NCBI RefSeq assembly: GCF_900457465.1 | Contig: NZ_UAUU01000009.1 | Location: 868,001 to 932,000, forward strand | Length of the DNA: 64,000 nt | Source: Sphingobacterium multivorum | Lineage (GTDB): Bacteria > Bacteroidota > Bacteroidia > Sphingobacteriales > Sphingobacteriaceae | Reading direction: 5' to 3' | Part shown: positions 20,099 to 30,082 of the stretch, piece after piece | Position numbering within the stretch: position 1 is the first letter of the stretch | Layout of the letters: each line of letters begins with the position of its first letter | The notes under the pieces: generated by a model | The model's input: only the letters and a program-made list of their open reading frames with translations | Database searches by the model: none | Told to the model about the DNA's origin: nothing | Made by a program: the position numbers and the translations under genes

Positions 20099-20811
20099 AT
20101 GCAAAAGATTATACATCGGGAAGGTGATCGTGGCCACGTCGATTTCGGCTGGCTGAAAAGTGCGCATTCATTCAGTTTTAGACAATATCTTGATCCCGAA
20201 GGGATGATTTTGGTGCCTTGAGGGTATTGAACGATGATCAGGTGGAAGGTGGTCAAGGTTTTGATCGGCATGGACACGATAATATGGAAATTGTTAGCAT
20301 ACCACTGGAGGGGGCGCTGGCGCATCAAGATAGTATGGGCAATGGCTGTACGATCCAAACAGGAGATGTGCAGATCATGTCTGCAGGTACAGGTGTGCAG
20401 CATGCCGAGTTTAATAGCAATCAGAAGGATCTTGTTAAATTTTTACAAATTTGGGTAATTCCCAACGAAATAGGGTTGGAGCCCAGATGCGATCAGAAAT
20501 CCTACCTTCAACTGGATCGACACAATAAATTTGCAACGATTGTTTCACCGGATAAAATGGATAACAATGCTGTACACATACATCAGGATGCATATTTTAA
20601 CTTGGCAGACATCGAGGTGGGTAAAAAGATAGAATATACTGTTCATTCGGAGCAAAATGGGCTTTATCTTTTTGTTTTGGAAGGAAAGATCGCCGTAGCA
20701 AATGAAATGCTATCAAGAAGAGATGCCATTGGTTTATACGAAACTGAAAAAATAGCGCTTGAAGCTTACTATGATACATCATTACTGCTAATTGAAGTAC
20801 CAATGTATTAG
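20099..20811 (+). CDS. Pirin family protein (cupin, possible quercetinase), frameshifted near residue 36
   Basis: A strong ribosome site AAGGAGG precedes ATG 20099. The N-terminal half-motif HSFSFRQYLDPEGM and the pirin metal-binding motif GFDRHGHDNMEIVSIPLEG (His, His and Glu) followed by MSAGTGVQHAEFN identify the two-cupin pirin family, some members of which cleave quercetin with Fe or Ni; others act as redox sensors. Frame 1 stops at about 20220. One extra base near 20206 (ATGATT to ATGGATT) gives EGMDFGALRVLNDDQVEGG, exactly the family sequence, so the break is a single-base loss and probably a sequencing error. Total about 237 residues. Confidence 0.85.
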
Positions 20812-20880
20812 GTCGATGAAAATGAAGGTTACTATGATATATCGTTATTGCTGATTAAAGTTCCGATGTATTAGATCGAT
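20761..20880 (+). repeat. Imperfect tandem duplication of the pirin gene's last 57 bases
   Basis: Bases 20761-20817 and 20824-20880 match at 48 of 57 positions with no gaps. The second copy still translates as EGYYDISLLLIKVPMY and a stop, paralleling the real C-terminus EAYYDTSLLLIEVPMY. Differences are mostly third-position, implying the duplicate was once under coding constraint or was copied from a homologue. Confidence 0.85.
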
Positions 20881-20959
20881 AAAAAGTTATTCTTGAATAG
20901 GGGGGTCATTTGATAGATCTCCCTATTTTTCTTAAATTGGATGAAGAAGAAATAAACTC

Positions 20960-21604
20960 ATGGATAGCCTATTACAACCTTTTGAATCGCGTGACGTTTT
21001 ACTTATCATGTTATCAGTCTTAATAGGTCTGCTGATTGGGATTGAACGTGAATATCGCAATAAATCCGCGGGTTTGAGGACGTTTATATTGGTGAGCTTT
21101 GGATCTTGTCTTTTTACTATTCTTTCGTTAAAAATTGGATTGGCAAATCCAGATCGATTGGCGGCAAACATTATTACTGGTATCGGTTTCCTAGGAGCAG
21201 GCGTGATTTTCAAAGAAGACAATAAAGTAAGTGGTATAACAACCGCTACGACAATTTGGGCTGCAGCTTCTTTGGGCATGTGTGTTGGTGCCGGATATAT
21301 ATTTTTAGCGTTTATTGGTGTAGGCTTGGTTCTGATGATTTTAGCGCTGCTAACTTATTTGCAAACCTATATTGACAATTACCACAAGATAAAAGACTAT
21401 GAACTGCAGACCTCATCTGAGGCAGATTTTGAACATACCGAGCAGTTAATCAGACGGATGGGTTTTAAGGCTGTCATTGTAAGTCAACGCTATAACAAAG
21501 AATGTTTGAATACCATTTGGCGATTGACGGGTAATGTTACCCAGCATAGAGCGCTTGTAGAAACCCTGCGGCGCGAAAGACAGGTGGTGGCTTATCAATA
21601 TTAA
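20960..21604 (+). CDS. MgtC/SapB family membrane protein
   Basis: A 214-residue protein. Residues 15-125 carry the MgtC/SapB domain: LLIGIEREYRNKSAGLRTF, then FTILSLKIGLANPDRLAA, GIGFLGAGVIF and GITTATTIWAAASLGMCVG, with four or five membrane helices. A cytosolic ACT-like tail follows (about 140-214). MgtC proteins modulate growth in low Mg2+, membrane potential or F-type ATP synthase in pathogens; the function in environmental Bacteroidota is not known. It stands alone, convergent with xseB. Confidence 0.9.
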   Translation: MDSLLQPFESRDVLLIMLSVLIGLLIGIEREYRNKSAGLRTFILVSFGSCLFTILSLKIGLANPDRLAANIITGIGFLGAGVIFKEDNKVSGITTATTIWAAASLGMCVGAGYIFLAFIGVGLVLMILALLTYLQTYIDNYHKIKDYELQTSSEADFEHTEQLIRRMGFKAVIVSQRYNKECLNTIWRLTGNVTQHRALVETLRRERQVVAYQY

Positions 21605-21629
21605 GGAATTACGACATTATCTGCTTTAT

Positions 21630-21851
21630 TTATTCGTCATCATCCGTTTCCTGAGCAGGGGATATTTTCTGTAATAAACTGTTTACCTCGTCCTCCGTCG
21701 CTGTTAACTTGGCTTTGCAGACTTGAATGAGGTCGGAAGCCCTTTTGATTTTTCCCGCGAGCTCATCAATATTTGTTGTGCCATTTTCAATTTCCCTTAC
21801 GATTGTTTGCAACTCGTTAAAGGCGTCTGTATAGGTATAATTTTGTTCCAT
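21630..21851 (-). CDS. xseB: Exodeoxyribonuclease VII small subunit
   Basis: A 73-residue protein with the XseB pattern YTDAFNELQTIVREIENGTTNIDELAGKI followed by a second helix, the coiled-coil pair that coats the XseA arms. It regulates nuclease VII, which degrades single-stranded DNA in the cytosol. It lies 42 bases downstream of xseA on the same strand, the common order in this phylum. Confidence 0.93.
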   Translation of the reverse strand: MEQNYTYTDAFNELQTIVREIENGTTNIDELAGKIKRASDLIQVCKAKLTATEDEVNSLLQKISPAQETDDDE

Positions 21852-21893
21852 TATGATATGCTTTCTTTAAAATTTTGTGTACCGATGGCCAAA

Positions 21894-23180
21894 TTAAGCC
21901 TGGTTCGCATCCAGACCTTCTTTCGGAGATTTATCCGTTACAGTACTGGTAAGTTCACCATATTCGAGTATCGTCTGTATCACATCGCCCGGTGATACCT
22001 GTGTCACCGACTGCAGTAGTTTTCCGTTAACCTTAGTAATTGAAAAACCTTGTTTCAATAACCGAATTGGATCAGAGAGTTGAATAATTCGCTCGGTATG
22101 AGCCAAAGCCGTCTTGTGCTCGTAAAGCCGTAATTTTATCAAGGAGTTCAGCTCATGTTGAAATTGCTGAACAGCGGCTCTCGAGGTCTGAATTTCCCTT
22201 TTGCCAATCCATTGTATATGTGTTGCGAGCTGAGATAGTACATTGCGCTCTTCTTTAAATCGGGTAAGAATGAGTTGCTGTATACTTTCCGCTGCCTTAT
22301 CAACCGGAATAGCAAAGTTATGAAACTTCTGAATCAGAAAATCGGCGAGCTCACTGGGAGTGATCGCGTTTTTATAGGCGACCATTTCGCTAACCGTGTA
22401 ATTCGTCGAATGTCCAATGCCCGTCAATACAGGGATTGGAAAGATAGCGATAGCACGTGCCAATAAGTAGTTGTTATAACTGGAAAGCCCAACCTCACCA
22501 CCCCCTCCACGTATGATGGCGACGACATCGTATTTGTCGATTTTTTCAGCAATAACTGTAAGCTGATTGATAATAGAAGGTACTGACTTGTCTCCTTGTA
22601 ATAATGCCGGAAAGAGCGTGCATTCTATGCGGTAACCCCAAGGGTTTTGATTAATAATTTTGTAAAAATCAGAAAGTCCCTTACTTGTTTCTACTGAAAT
22701 AATCGCCAATCTTTTGGGAACCACCGGAAAGCCCAATAATTTATTGGACTCATATATGCCCTCTGCTTTCAGCTTTCGAATACTGTCTAACTTCTCCTTT
22801 TCAAGTTCACCTAAGGTAAAAGTCGGATCAATATCAACAATGCGCAAACTTAATCCGTACATGGGATCATAGGAAATACTTGCCTGAAATAACATCGTGA
22901 TCCCTTCTCGCAAAGGTTCTTGGGCGACTTTAAGAAAATTGTTGTTGATACGATTGTAATCAGCTTTCCATAGGATCGACCGAATTTCAGCGACAATTTT
23001 ACCATCCTGTTTTTCTACCAGCTCAGGGTAACAGTGGCCAGAATGCGTATAATGATTGAGCTTGTTCATTTCAGCTTTGATCCAGTACAAACTCTTATAC
23101 CGCTCTGCAAGTGTCTTTTGGATACTGCGGCTGACTTCCAGCAAGGAAAATATTGTTTTATCTTGAATCAATTCTGGCAT
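21894..23180 (-). CDS. xseA: Exodeoxyribonuclease VII large subunit
   Basis: A 428-residue protein of normal length. An N-terminal OB fold (IKAEMNKLNHYTHSGHCYPEL) is followed by the catalytic core: RLAIISVETSKGLSDFYKII, YDVVAIIRGGGGEVGLSSYNN and LTGIGHSTNYTVSEMVA. A helical arm (about 270-380) and a short C-terminal domain (IRLLKQGFSITKVNGK) complete it. It cuts single-stranded DNA from both ends together with XseB and works in repair in the cytosol. Confidence 0.95.
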   Translation of the reverse strand: MPELIQDKTIFSLLEVSRSIQKTLAERYKSLYWIKAEMNKLNHYTHSGHCYPELVEKQDGKIVAEIRSILWKADYNRINNNFLKVAQEPLREGITMLFQASISYDPMYGLSLRIVDIDPTFTLGELEKEKLDSIRKLKAEGIYESNKLLGFPVVPKRLAIISVETSKGLSDFYKIINQNPWGYRIECTLFPALLQGDKSVPSIINQLTVIAEKIDKYDVVAIIRGGGGEVGLSSYNNYLLARAIAIFPIPVLTGIGHSTNYTVSEMVAYKNAITPSELADFLIQKFHNFAIPVDKAAESIQQLILTRFKEERNVLSQLATHIQWIGKREIQTSRAAVQQFQHELNSLIKLRLYEHKTALAHTERIIQLSDPIRLLKQGFSITKVNGKLLQSVTQVSPGDVIQTILEYGELTSTVTDKSPKEGLDANQA

Positions 23181-23376
23181 TAGTCAAACTTACAGAAAAA
23201 ACCTTCATGATGCAATCCGGGGATGGTTGAATCTGCTATGACCAAAGGGAGACAGAATTTATTAACCCCGATAGTCAAGTCGAGTAACAAAATTGATTTT
23301 TTTTCGAGCGAGTATATTCCTTCGTTATTTAATTCGTATTTTTATTTGATAGAACCTAAAAAACGATAAAAGCAGA

Positions 23377-25101
23377 ATGAAAAAACGATTTTTTGGGGCT
23401 TTATTTGCAGGTTTGTTCTGTATTAGCCCCCTGTTTGCTCAATATAAGTCTACGATTAAGAACGAAACGATACTGTTTAATAACCTCGATCAGTTGCTGC
23501 CTTTAGAAAACCTGGATCAACTTCGTATTGCAGTTGTCGTTCCTAACGCTGCAAAATATGCGATGTTCACAGAACAGTTGGCCCGCTATGCAAACATCAA
23601 AATTTTTGATTTTAATAAATTTGATGAGGACATCAAATATTATAACACCATTATTGTGGCTGGAAAGGAAGATGACTTAGATGCAGATTGTCTAGCACAG
23701 TTGAAGCAGGCCGTATTAAACAATAAAAAAGTTATCCTTTGTCATTTTTTTGAAAACGAAAAGAACAAAAAGAGTTTATCGGAGCACCCACAGTCTGATT
23801 TGATCGAATTACTTGCTCCTTTTTCAGAAATGGGACAGCGTCAGATGGCAATGTCTATTTTTGGTGGGATTCCTATAACCGCCGGTCAGGTCAAAACCAC
23901 ACAGACAAGGCTGCAATATGGCGCTGCATCAAGTTCTAATCTGAACCTGACCAAATTGACGAAGAAAATTGATGCCATTGCACAAGAAGCCATCGATAAG
24001 CAAGCAACACCGGGAGCTGTTGTCATGATCGTGAAAGACGGGCAAGTACTCTTGGAGAAATCTTACGGATTTCACACGTATGCGAAAGCTATTTCCACAA
24101 AAACAACTGATATTTTTGATCTCGCATCTGTCAGTAAGATTGCCGGTACTACTCCTGTGATTATGCGTCTTACCGAGCGGAATATTATTAATTTGGATAG
24201 TACCATGGGACATTACCTATGGCAGGCAAAGTATACCAATAAAAAGGATATCAAGCTTCGTTCCGTCATGTTGCATGAAGCAGGATTTACACCTTTTATT
24301 CCCTTCTATAAATATCTGAAAGTTGGAGACGTTGTTTCAGTCCGCGATGATAACCATCAAGTAAAAATGGCCGACAATAGCTATATCCTCAACAATTATT
24401 ACCGCGATGTCATGTGGCCCGAGATGCTAAAATCACCTGTAAAACCCACTGGAAATTATGTGTATAGTGATATCAGTATGTACGTGATGAAGGAAGTTGC
24501 AGAACATCAGACCGCTGAACCGCTGCAAGATTATGTGCAGGAGAACTTTTACAGGCCATTGGGGATGACGCGTGCGGGTTACCTTCCCCGAGAGCGTTTT
24601 GCAAAGGATGAAATCGTTCCTACCGAGCAGGATACCTCCTTTCGGAAAACATTACTAGAAGGCTATGTCCACGATCAGGGTGCGGCAATGGCTGGCGGTA
24701 TTGCCGGGCATGCCGGATTATTTGCTACAGCAAATGATTTGGCAATCTATGGTCAACTGTTATTGAATAGAGGAGAGTACGGGGGGGAGCGCTACTTTAA
24801 AACCGAAACAATAGATTTATTTACCTCCAGGCAATCGACAAGCAGTCGTCGAGGCTTAGGTTTTGACCGTTGGGATCCAAACCCAAAAAATGAATATCCA
24901 TCTAAGTTAGCAAATAGCTCTGTATTTGGACATACTGGCTATACAGGGACATGTATCTGGATTGATCCACAAAATCAACTGATCTATATCTTTTTGTCTA
25001 ATCGCGTACATCCTCAGGTGAGTACTAGGCTGTTGGATCTGAATATCAGAAGCAGGATTCAGGACGCTATTTATGAAACGATCAATGAAAGTCAAAAATG
25101 A
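23377..25101 (+). CDS. Secreted serine hydrolase (beta-lactamase/class C PBP family) with a GH3-C-like N-terminal domain
   Basis: A 574-residue protein with a signal peptide (FFGALFAGLFCISPLFAQ). Residues about 25-180 look like the C-terminal domain of GH3/NagZ enzymes. The rest is a class C penicillin-binding/beta-lactamase domain: SVSK (SxxK nucleophile motif, in FDLASVSKIAGTTP), YSD (in NYVYSDISMY) and HTG (in FGHTGYTGT). In many Bacteroidota these domains form the second half of a longer NagZ fusion of about 1000 residues; here the GH3 catalytic domain is missing. It probably acts on peptidoglycan peptides in the periplasm. The next gene, a dipeptidase, overlaps it by four bases (ATGA), supporting a joint role. 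Confidence 0.85.
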   Translation: MKKRFFGALFAGLFCISPLFAQYKSTIKNETILFNNLDQLLPLENLDQLRIAVVVPNAAKYAMFTEQLARYANIKIFDFNKFDEDIKYYNTIIVAGKEDDLDADCLAQLKQAVLNNKKVILCHFFENEKNKKSLSEHPQSDLIELLAPFSEMGQRQMAMSIFGGIPITAGQVKTTQTRLQYGAASSSNLNLTKLTKKIDAIAQEAIDKQATPGAVVMIVKDGQVLLEKSYGFHTYAKAISTKTTDIFDLASVSKIAGTTPVIMRLTERNIINLDSTMGHYLWQAKYTNKKDIKLRSVMLHEAGFTPFIPFYKYLKVGDVVSVRDDNHQVKMADNSYILNNYYRDVMWPEMLKSPVKPTGNYVYSDISMYVMKEVAEHQTAEPLQDYVQENFYRPLGMTRAGYLPRERFAKDEIVPTEQDTSFRKTLLEGYVHDQGAAMAGGIAGHAGLFATANDLAIYGQLLLNRGEYGGERYFKTETIDLFTSRQSTSSRRGLGFDRWDPNPKNEYPSKLANSSVFGHTGYTGTCIWIDPQNQLIYIFLSNRVHPQVSTRLLDLNIRSRIQDAIYETINESQK

Positions 25102-26258
25102 TAAAAAGCCTCTTATTACTTGGACTAGCAATGACGACACTCAACAATGTTGGATATAGTCAAGACTATAAACAGATACACCAAGATTTGGTGGTCGTCG
25201 ACGGACACAATGATGTGATTTACGAATCCATTTTCCCAGGGAAAAATATTGGTCAGCGAATAAGTACGGGAGCTACTGATTTACCGCGACTGCGGGAGGG
25301 AGGTGTCGATGTGCAGGTATTTGCTGTGTGGTCCGATGATGCGAAGTGGAAATCCGGGGCATTTAAGCACGCCAATGACCAGATCGATGCATTAGAAAAG
25401 ATGATTGCAGCAAATGCCGATAAAATAAGTTTGGCAAAATCTTCAGGTGACATCGATGCGATCTTAAAAACAGGTAAAATAGTTGCGTTGATCGGTGTGG
25501 AAGGTGGAAATATGATTGAAGGAAGTGTTGACCATCTGGTCCGGCTTCATGAGCGCGGCGCCAAATACCTCACTTTGACCTGGAACTACAATTTGCCTTG
25601 GGCAAGCTGTGCCGCGATGGAATCGGGAGATATGCGTTCCAAAGATAAGGGATTGATAGCGCAAGGGCGAGCAATTATTCGCAAAATGAACGAATTGGGG
25701 ATGATGATTGATCTGTCTCATGGAGGAGAGCAGACTTTCTATGACGTGCTGGCGATAACGACCAAGCCGATCTTGGTTTCCCATAGCAACGCCTATGAAT
25801 TATGTCCACATTTCCGCAATCTAAAAGATGCACAATTGGAAGCTTTGAAAAAAAATGGGGGCGTTGTTGGTGTAAATTTTTATTCAGGTTTTTTGGATCC
25901 GGCCTATGAAACAAGGCTTAAGGATTTGTATGTGGGTAAATTTGGTGATACCGGGGATACAAAATTGAGTACTTGGTCTATGTATGAAAAGTTGCCAAAA
26001 GAACTTCAACGGCAAGCCGATGCTCCACTGTCGAAATTATTGGATCATATCGACTATTTGGTCAAAAAAGTGGGTATTGATCATGTTGCCGTAGGCTCGG
26101 ACTTCGATGGCATAGAATCCTCACCCCAAGGTCTGGAAGATGTTTCTAAATTTCCACTACTGACCAAAGCGCTGTTGGAGAGAGGTTATACAAACACAGA
26201 TGTTGCGAAGATCATGGGACAAAATTTCTTGCGGATCTTAAAGGAAAATGAAGAATAG
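25098..26258 (+). CDS. Membrane dipeptidase (peptidase family M19)
   Basis: A 386-residue protein with a signal peptide ending GYSQ. The M19 metal ligands are present in VVVDGHNDVIYE (H-x-D), LIGVEGGNMIEGS (Glu), LVSHSNAYELCPHFRNL (His) and VAVGSDFDGIES (Asp). These zinc enzymes cleave dipeptides, including D-containing ones, in the periplasm. The overlap with the serine hydrolase gene suggests a small peptidoglycan-peptide recycling operon, though direct evidence is lacking. Confidence 0.93.
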   Translation: MIKSLLLLGLAMTTLNNVGYSQDYKQIHQDLVVVDGHNDVIYESIFPGKNIGQRISTGATDLPRLREGGVDVQVFAVWSDDAKWKSGAFKHANDQIDALEKMIAANADKISLAKSSGDIDAILKTGKIVALIGVEGGNMIEGSVDHLVRLHERGAKYLTLTWNYNLPWASCAAMESGDMRSKDKGLIAQGRAIIRKMNELGMMIDLSHGGEQTFYDVLAITTKPILVSHSNAYELCPHFRNLKDAQLEALKKNGGVVGVNFYSGFLDPAYETRLKDLYVGKFGDTGDTKLSTWSMYEKLPKELQRQADAPLSKLLDHIDYLVKKVGIDHVAVGSDFDGIESSPQGLEDVSKFPLLTKALLERGYTNTDVAKIMGQNFLRILKENEE

Positions 26259-26476
26259 ACACTTCCTTTCTTTAAAGTTTGTCAGTAAGGTTCCAGTATA
26301 TACACAGCAGTGTTGAGGTATTGTTAAAATACTGATGTGGTATCTAGTAATGTAATATACTGTATATTGACTTAAGCCGCCATAGGAGTAGCATTATGGG
26401 AAGGCTGATCATTCCTTGCATAATATCCTGGGTAATATAATACGTATGGGGCATGATATTACGCTTTTAACAGCTA

Positions 26477-26484
26477 TAAATTTG
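26477..26484 (+). promoter_or_regulatory. -7 promoter element TAAATTTG of radA
   Basis: TAAATTTG matches TAnnTTTG and lies 12 bases before the radA ATG. Confidence 0.6.
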
Positions 26485-26496
26485 TAATTTCGTAGC

Positions 26497-27883
26497 ATGG
26501 CAAAATCAAAATCAGCATACTTCTGTCAAAACTGTGGCTACGAATCGCCCAAATGGATGGGACAATGCCCTTCTTGCAAGCAATGGAATAGTTTTGTTGA
26601 GGAAGTCGTCGAAAAGGCGAGTTCAAAAGTGCCCGAATGGCGTAGTTCTACCACAGGCGGAAGCACGAAAAGAGCGAATAAAGCTGCGATCATCCACGAA
26701 ATTGTCTATCAGGATGAATTACGGATATTGACTCCTGATCAGGAATTTAACCGGGTTCTTGGTGGTGGTATCGTTCCGGGATCCTTGGTACTTATCGGAG
26801 GCGAACCCCGGTATTGGGAAGTCTACGTTGATGTTACAGCTCGCGTTATCGATCCCACAAGTCAAGACACTTTATATTTCTGGGGAAGAAAGCGAACAGC
26901 AAATTAAGATGCGGGCAGAGCGATTGTCACAATCTTCTAAAGCAAATTGTTATATCCTTACCGAGACATCGACTCAAAATATTTTCAAGCAGATCGAGAC
27001 GGTACAGCCGAACGTCATTGTAATAGATTCTATACAGACTTTACATTCCGCACAAATTGAATCGGCGCCAGGATCGGTTTCTCAGGTACGCGAATGTACC
27101 GCAGAATTGCTGCGGTTTGCAAAAGAAACCAGTACACCAGTTTTTATTGTAGGACATATTACCAAGGACGGATCTATTGCAGGTCCCAAGGTTTTAGAAC
27201 ATATGGTGGATACGGTGCTTCAATTCGAGGGTGATCGTCATCATGTATACCGAATTTTACGGGCCGTAAAGAATCGTTTTGGATCTGCTTCAGAACTAGG
27301 TATTTATGAAATGCAGGGGTCGGGGCTTAGGGAAGTGTCAAATCCTTCGGAGATTATGATTTCCCAGCGCGATGAACCTGTTAGTGGCGTTTCCATTGCG
27401 GCGATGCTCGAAGGAGTGCGCCCTATGATGATTGAAGTGCAGGCACTGGTGAGTAATTCGGCGTTTGGAAATGCTCAGCGCTCTTCTACAGGCTACGATA
27501 CGAAACGATTAAATATGCTGCTGGCTGTTTTGGAGAAACGCTTTGGTTTTAGGTTAAGTGCACAGGATGTGTTTTTGAATATTGCCGGTGGGTTACGTGT
27601 CGAAGATCCTGCGATCGATTTGGCTGTTGTTGTGGCGATTATTTCTTCACAACAAGATATCGCGATTCGATCCAATCTGACTTTTGCCGGTGAGGTTGGT
27701 TTATCGGGCGAGATAAGGGCCGTAAATCGCATTGAACAGCGTATACAGGAGGCCGAGAAGTTGGGCTTTGATGGTATTTTTATTTCTAAATTCAATACCA
27801 AAGGATTGGATGCTAAAAAATATGATATTGCCATTCGTCCGGTTGCCAAATTGGAGGACATCTTCAGTGCTTTGTTTGGCTAA
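26497..27883 (+). CDS. radA: DNA repair protein RadA, frameshifted
   Basis: N-terminal zinc finger CQNCGYESPKWMGQCPSC, then the P-loop GGEPGIGKST, the RadA motif KNRFGSASELGIYEM and the C-terminal Lon-protease-like domain (DVFLNIAGGLRVEDPAIDLA). RadA drives branch migration in recombination as a hexameric ATPase. The frame is broken inside the P-loop: four C bases at 26806-26809 where three would give GEPGIGKST. With three, the protein is about 460 residues, the normal size. Because radA is core and otherwise perfectly conserved, the extra C is most likely a sequencing error. Confidence 0.95.
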
Positions 27884-27984
27884 ACGAGAAAAAGGGGCAA
27901 TCAATCGTTTAATATCCTAATTTACTGGGATCATCTTAAAATATATTTTTTCAGAAAAATGGCCTTCTTCAAAGAATAAAAATT

Positions 27985-28020
27985 AAAAGACCATGCTTTT
28001 ACTAAAACATGGTCTTTTTT
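27985..28020. terminator. Bidirectional terminator between radA and the thioredoxin-like gene
   Basis: The 11-bp stem AAAAGACCATG (27985-27995) / CATGGTCTTTT (28008-28018) carries A and T tracts on its flanks and lies between convergent genes. Confidence 0.9.
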
Positions 28021-28036
28021 ATGGATCGTCTATAGT

Positions 28037-28720
28037 TTACTTTTTCAAGACTTCTTTCAATTTTGCGCGTAAAGCATCACCATGTAAATTCTTGACGACG
28101 ATTTTCCCATTGGGATCGATCAGTACATTCTGAGGAATAGATTTTACGCCATATAATGTTCCGACATCATTTTGCCAACGTTTGAGATCCGAAACATGAC
28201 GCCAGTGCAATTTATCTGCATGGATGGCTTTAATCCAAGAATTGCGATCCTTATCAAAGGATATACCCAATATTTCAAAGTTTTCACCTTTAAATTGTTG
28301 GTATGTTTTTACAAGATCTGGGCTTTCGACACGGCAATCCGGACACCAAGATGCCCAGAAATCAAGGAGAACATACTTTCCTTTAAAGTCCGAAAGCTTT
28401 ACAGGGTTACCAGTAGTATCATTTTGCGTAAACGCGGGAGCTGTTTTTCCAACTTGAACCGTTTCCAATGTATTTAAGTAGTCTTGGAACTCTTTCCCTT
28501 CACTTGAATTCTTGACATTTTTACTCAAGGTATTATAAAGCGCCTGAAGCTCGGGGTATACAGGGTCATAACCGCCGACTCTACGCAAGTCAACCAATGT
28601 CGATATAGAATCCGGGGCGGCCTTAACGCGTGCAATATACTCCTCTTTGGTAAGTTCTTTTTTTTGTGCAGAACCAAAGAATGGCAGAACTAAAAAAAGT
28701 AGTGTGATGTATTTTATCAT
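28037..28720 (-). CDS. TlpA-like thioredoxin-fold protein, periplasmic
   Basis: From the start MIKYITLLFLVLPFFGSAQ (28720; the longer frame to 28762 would spoil the signal peptide and cross the promoter), this is a 227-residue protein with a signal peptide and, after a helical N-terminal part, an AhpC/TSA-Redoxin domain: VGKTAPAFTQNDTTGNPVKL, then FWASWCPDCRVESPD with the CPDC redox pair, then VKSIPQNVLIDPNG with the cis-Pro. It probably reduces or isomerises disulfides in the periplasm. It is monocistronic. Confidence 0.88.
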   Translation of the reverse strand: MIKYITLLFLVLPFFGSAQKKELTKEEYIARVKAAPDSISTLVDLRRVGGYDPVYPELQALYNTLSKNVKNSSEGKEFQDYLNTLETVQVGKTAPAFTQNDTTGNPVKLSDFKGKYVLLDFWASWCPDCRVESPDLVKTYQQFKGENFEILGISFDKDRNSWIKAIHADKLHWRHVSDLKRWQNDVGTLYGVKSIPQNVLIDPNGKIVVKNLHGDALRAKLKEVLKK

Positions 28721-28743
28721 GTTATTATTCTTATATATATTTA

Positions 28744-28751
28744 CAAATATA
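28744..28751 (-). promoter_or_regulatory. -7 promoter element TATATTTG of the thioredoxin-like gene
   Basis: On the minus strand TATATTTG lies 23 bases before ATG 28720. This also argues for the shorter start. Confidence 0.6.
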
Positions 28752-28792
28752 AGAAAATCCACTAATTTAGTAGATTAATAAAATGTCAAAAA

Positions 28793-29941
28793 ATGAACTT
28801 CAACCTAACTTCTAAACTTCCACATGTCGGCACGACGATTTTTACCAAAATGACGATGCTTGCCAATGAGCAGCAAGCCTTAAATCTGTCGCAAGGTTTT
28901 CCTGACTTTGAGACTGATCCGAAGTTGGTTCAATTAGTGTCTAAGGCAATGGAACAGGGGCATAACCAATATGCGCCAATGATTGGGGCACAGGCATTAC
29001 GTGATACGATCGCTAAAAAATATCGTGAAGTTTATGACGTGGCGGTTGATGCAACAGCGGAGCTTACTGTGACATCTGGCGGTACACAAGCAATTTTTAC
29101 AGCTATTGCCACAGTTGTTAGGCCACAAGATGAGGTTATTATCTTTGAACCGGCATACGATTGTTATGCGCCGACGATCGAATTGTTCGGCGGTAAAGTT
29201 GTTCCCGTGCGATTATTGGCTCCGGATTTTCAGATTGACTGGTATTACGTCGCTACGTTAATTAATTCCAAAACCCGTTTAATCATCATCAATAATCCGA
29301 ATAATCCAACAGGCAAAGTACTTGGTAGAGAAGAATTGATTAAACTTGGAGATTTGTTATCAGGTACCAATGCGTTGTTGCTGAGCGATGAGGTATACGA
29401 GCATATTGTTTTCGATGGTGCTTCCTCACAATCGGTGCTGGAAATCCCGACTTTGCGCGAGCGAAGCTTTGTTATTGCTTCCTTTGGAAAGTTGTTGCAT
29501 ACCACGGGTTGGAAGATTGGTTATTGCATTGCCCCGCCGCAATTAACGCAGGAATTTAGAAAAGTGCATCAATTCAATGTATTTAGCGTAAATACACCCA
29601 TGCAATTCGCTATCGCGGAATATTTGGAGGATATAAGCTATGTCAAAGGCCTATCGGATTTTTTTGAGCGGAAAAGGAAATTGTTGAAGGACGGATTAAG
29701 GGGATCCCGGTTTAAGATTCTTCCTTGCGAAGGAACTTATTTCCTTAATATAGATTATAGTGCTATCAGTCAGGAGAAAGAATTTGAGTTTGCTTGTTCG
29801 TTAACCAGGCAACACAAAATTGCAACAATCCCACTTTCGGCGTTTTATAAAGAAGCTACAAATCAACACGTTTTGCGGGTCTGTTTCGCTAAAAAGGATG
29901 AAACGCTATTAAAAGCCGTCGAGATTTTGAATAGGGTATAA
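28793..29941 (+). CDS. PLP-dependent aminotransferase, methionine/kynurenine aminotransferase type
   Basis: A 382-residue fold-type I aminotransferase of class I/II. NLSQGFPDFETDP and MIGAQALRDTIAKKY are typical of the KAT/YbdL group; NNPNNPTGKV, SDEVYEHIVFDG and SFGKLLHTTGWKIGY (PLP lysine in SFGK) form the cofactor site. C-terminal VLRVCFAKKDETL holds the carboxylate-binding Arg. YbdL-type enzymes prefer methionine; related proteins use kynurenine or glutamine. The substrate is therefore inferred. Cytosolic, single gene. Confidence 0.88.
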   Translation: MNFNLTSKLPHVGTTIFTKMTMLANEQQALNLSQGFPDFETDPKLVQLVSKAMEQGHNQYAPMIGAQALRDTIAKKYREVYDVAVDATAELTVTSGGTQAIFTAIATVVRPQDEVIIFEPAYDCYAPTIELFGGKVVPVRLLAPDFQIDWYYVATLINSKTRLIIINNPNNPTGKVLGREELIKLGDLLSGTNALLLSDEVYEHIVFDGASSQSVLEIPTLRERSFVIASFGKLLHTTGWKIGYCIAPPQLTQEFRKVHQFNVFSVNTPMQFAIAEYLEDISYVKGLSDFFERKRKLLKDGLRGSRFKILPCEGTYFLNIDYSAISQEKEFEFACSLTRQHKIATIPLSAFYKEATNQHVLRVCFAKKDETLLKAVEILNRV

Positions 29942-30045
29942 TCGTATTATTGACCTAAAAGAATAGCTAAAAGGTTTTATTTAAAATATTGCTAAGAAAG
30001 AACCACTTTATTAAAATTTTACTTCAACTTGAGGTACTAATTTTA

Positions 30046-30053
30046 TAAATTTG
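30046..30053 (+). promoter_or_regulatory. -7 promoter element TAAATTTG of the nagB fusion gene
   Basis: TAAATTTG lies 30 bases before ATG 30083, with an AT-rich stretch upstream. Confidence 0.6.
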
Positions 30054-30082
30054 TAATTCACGTTTATCAACATACCCATAAA

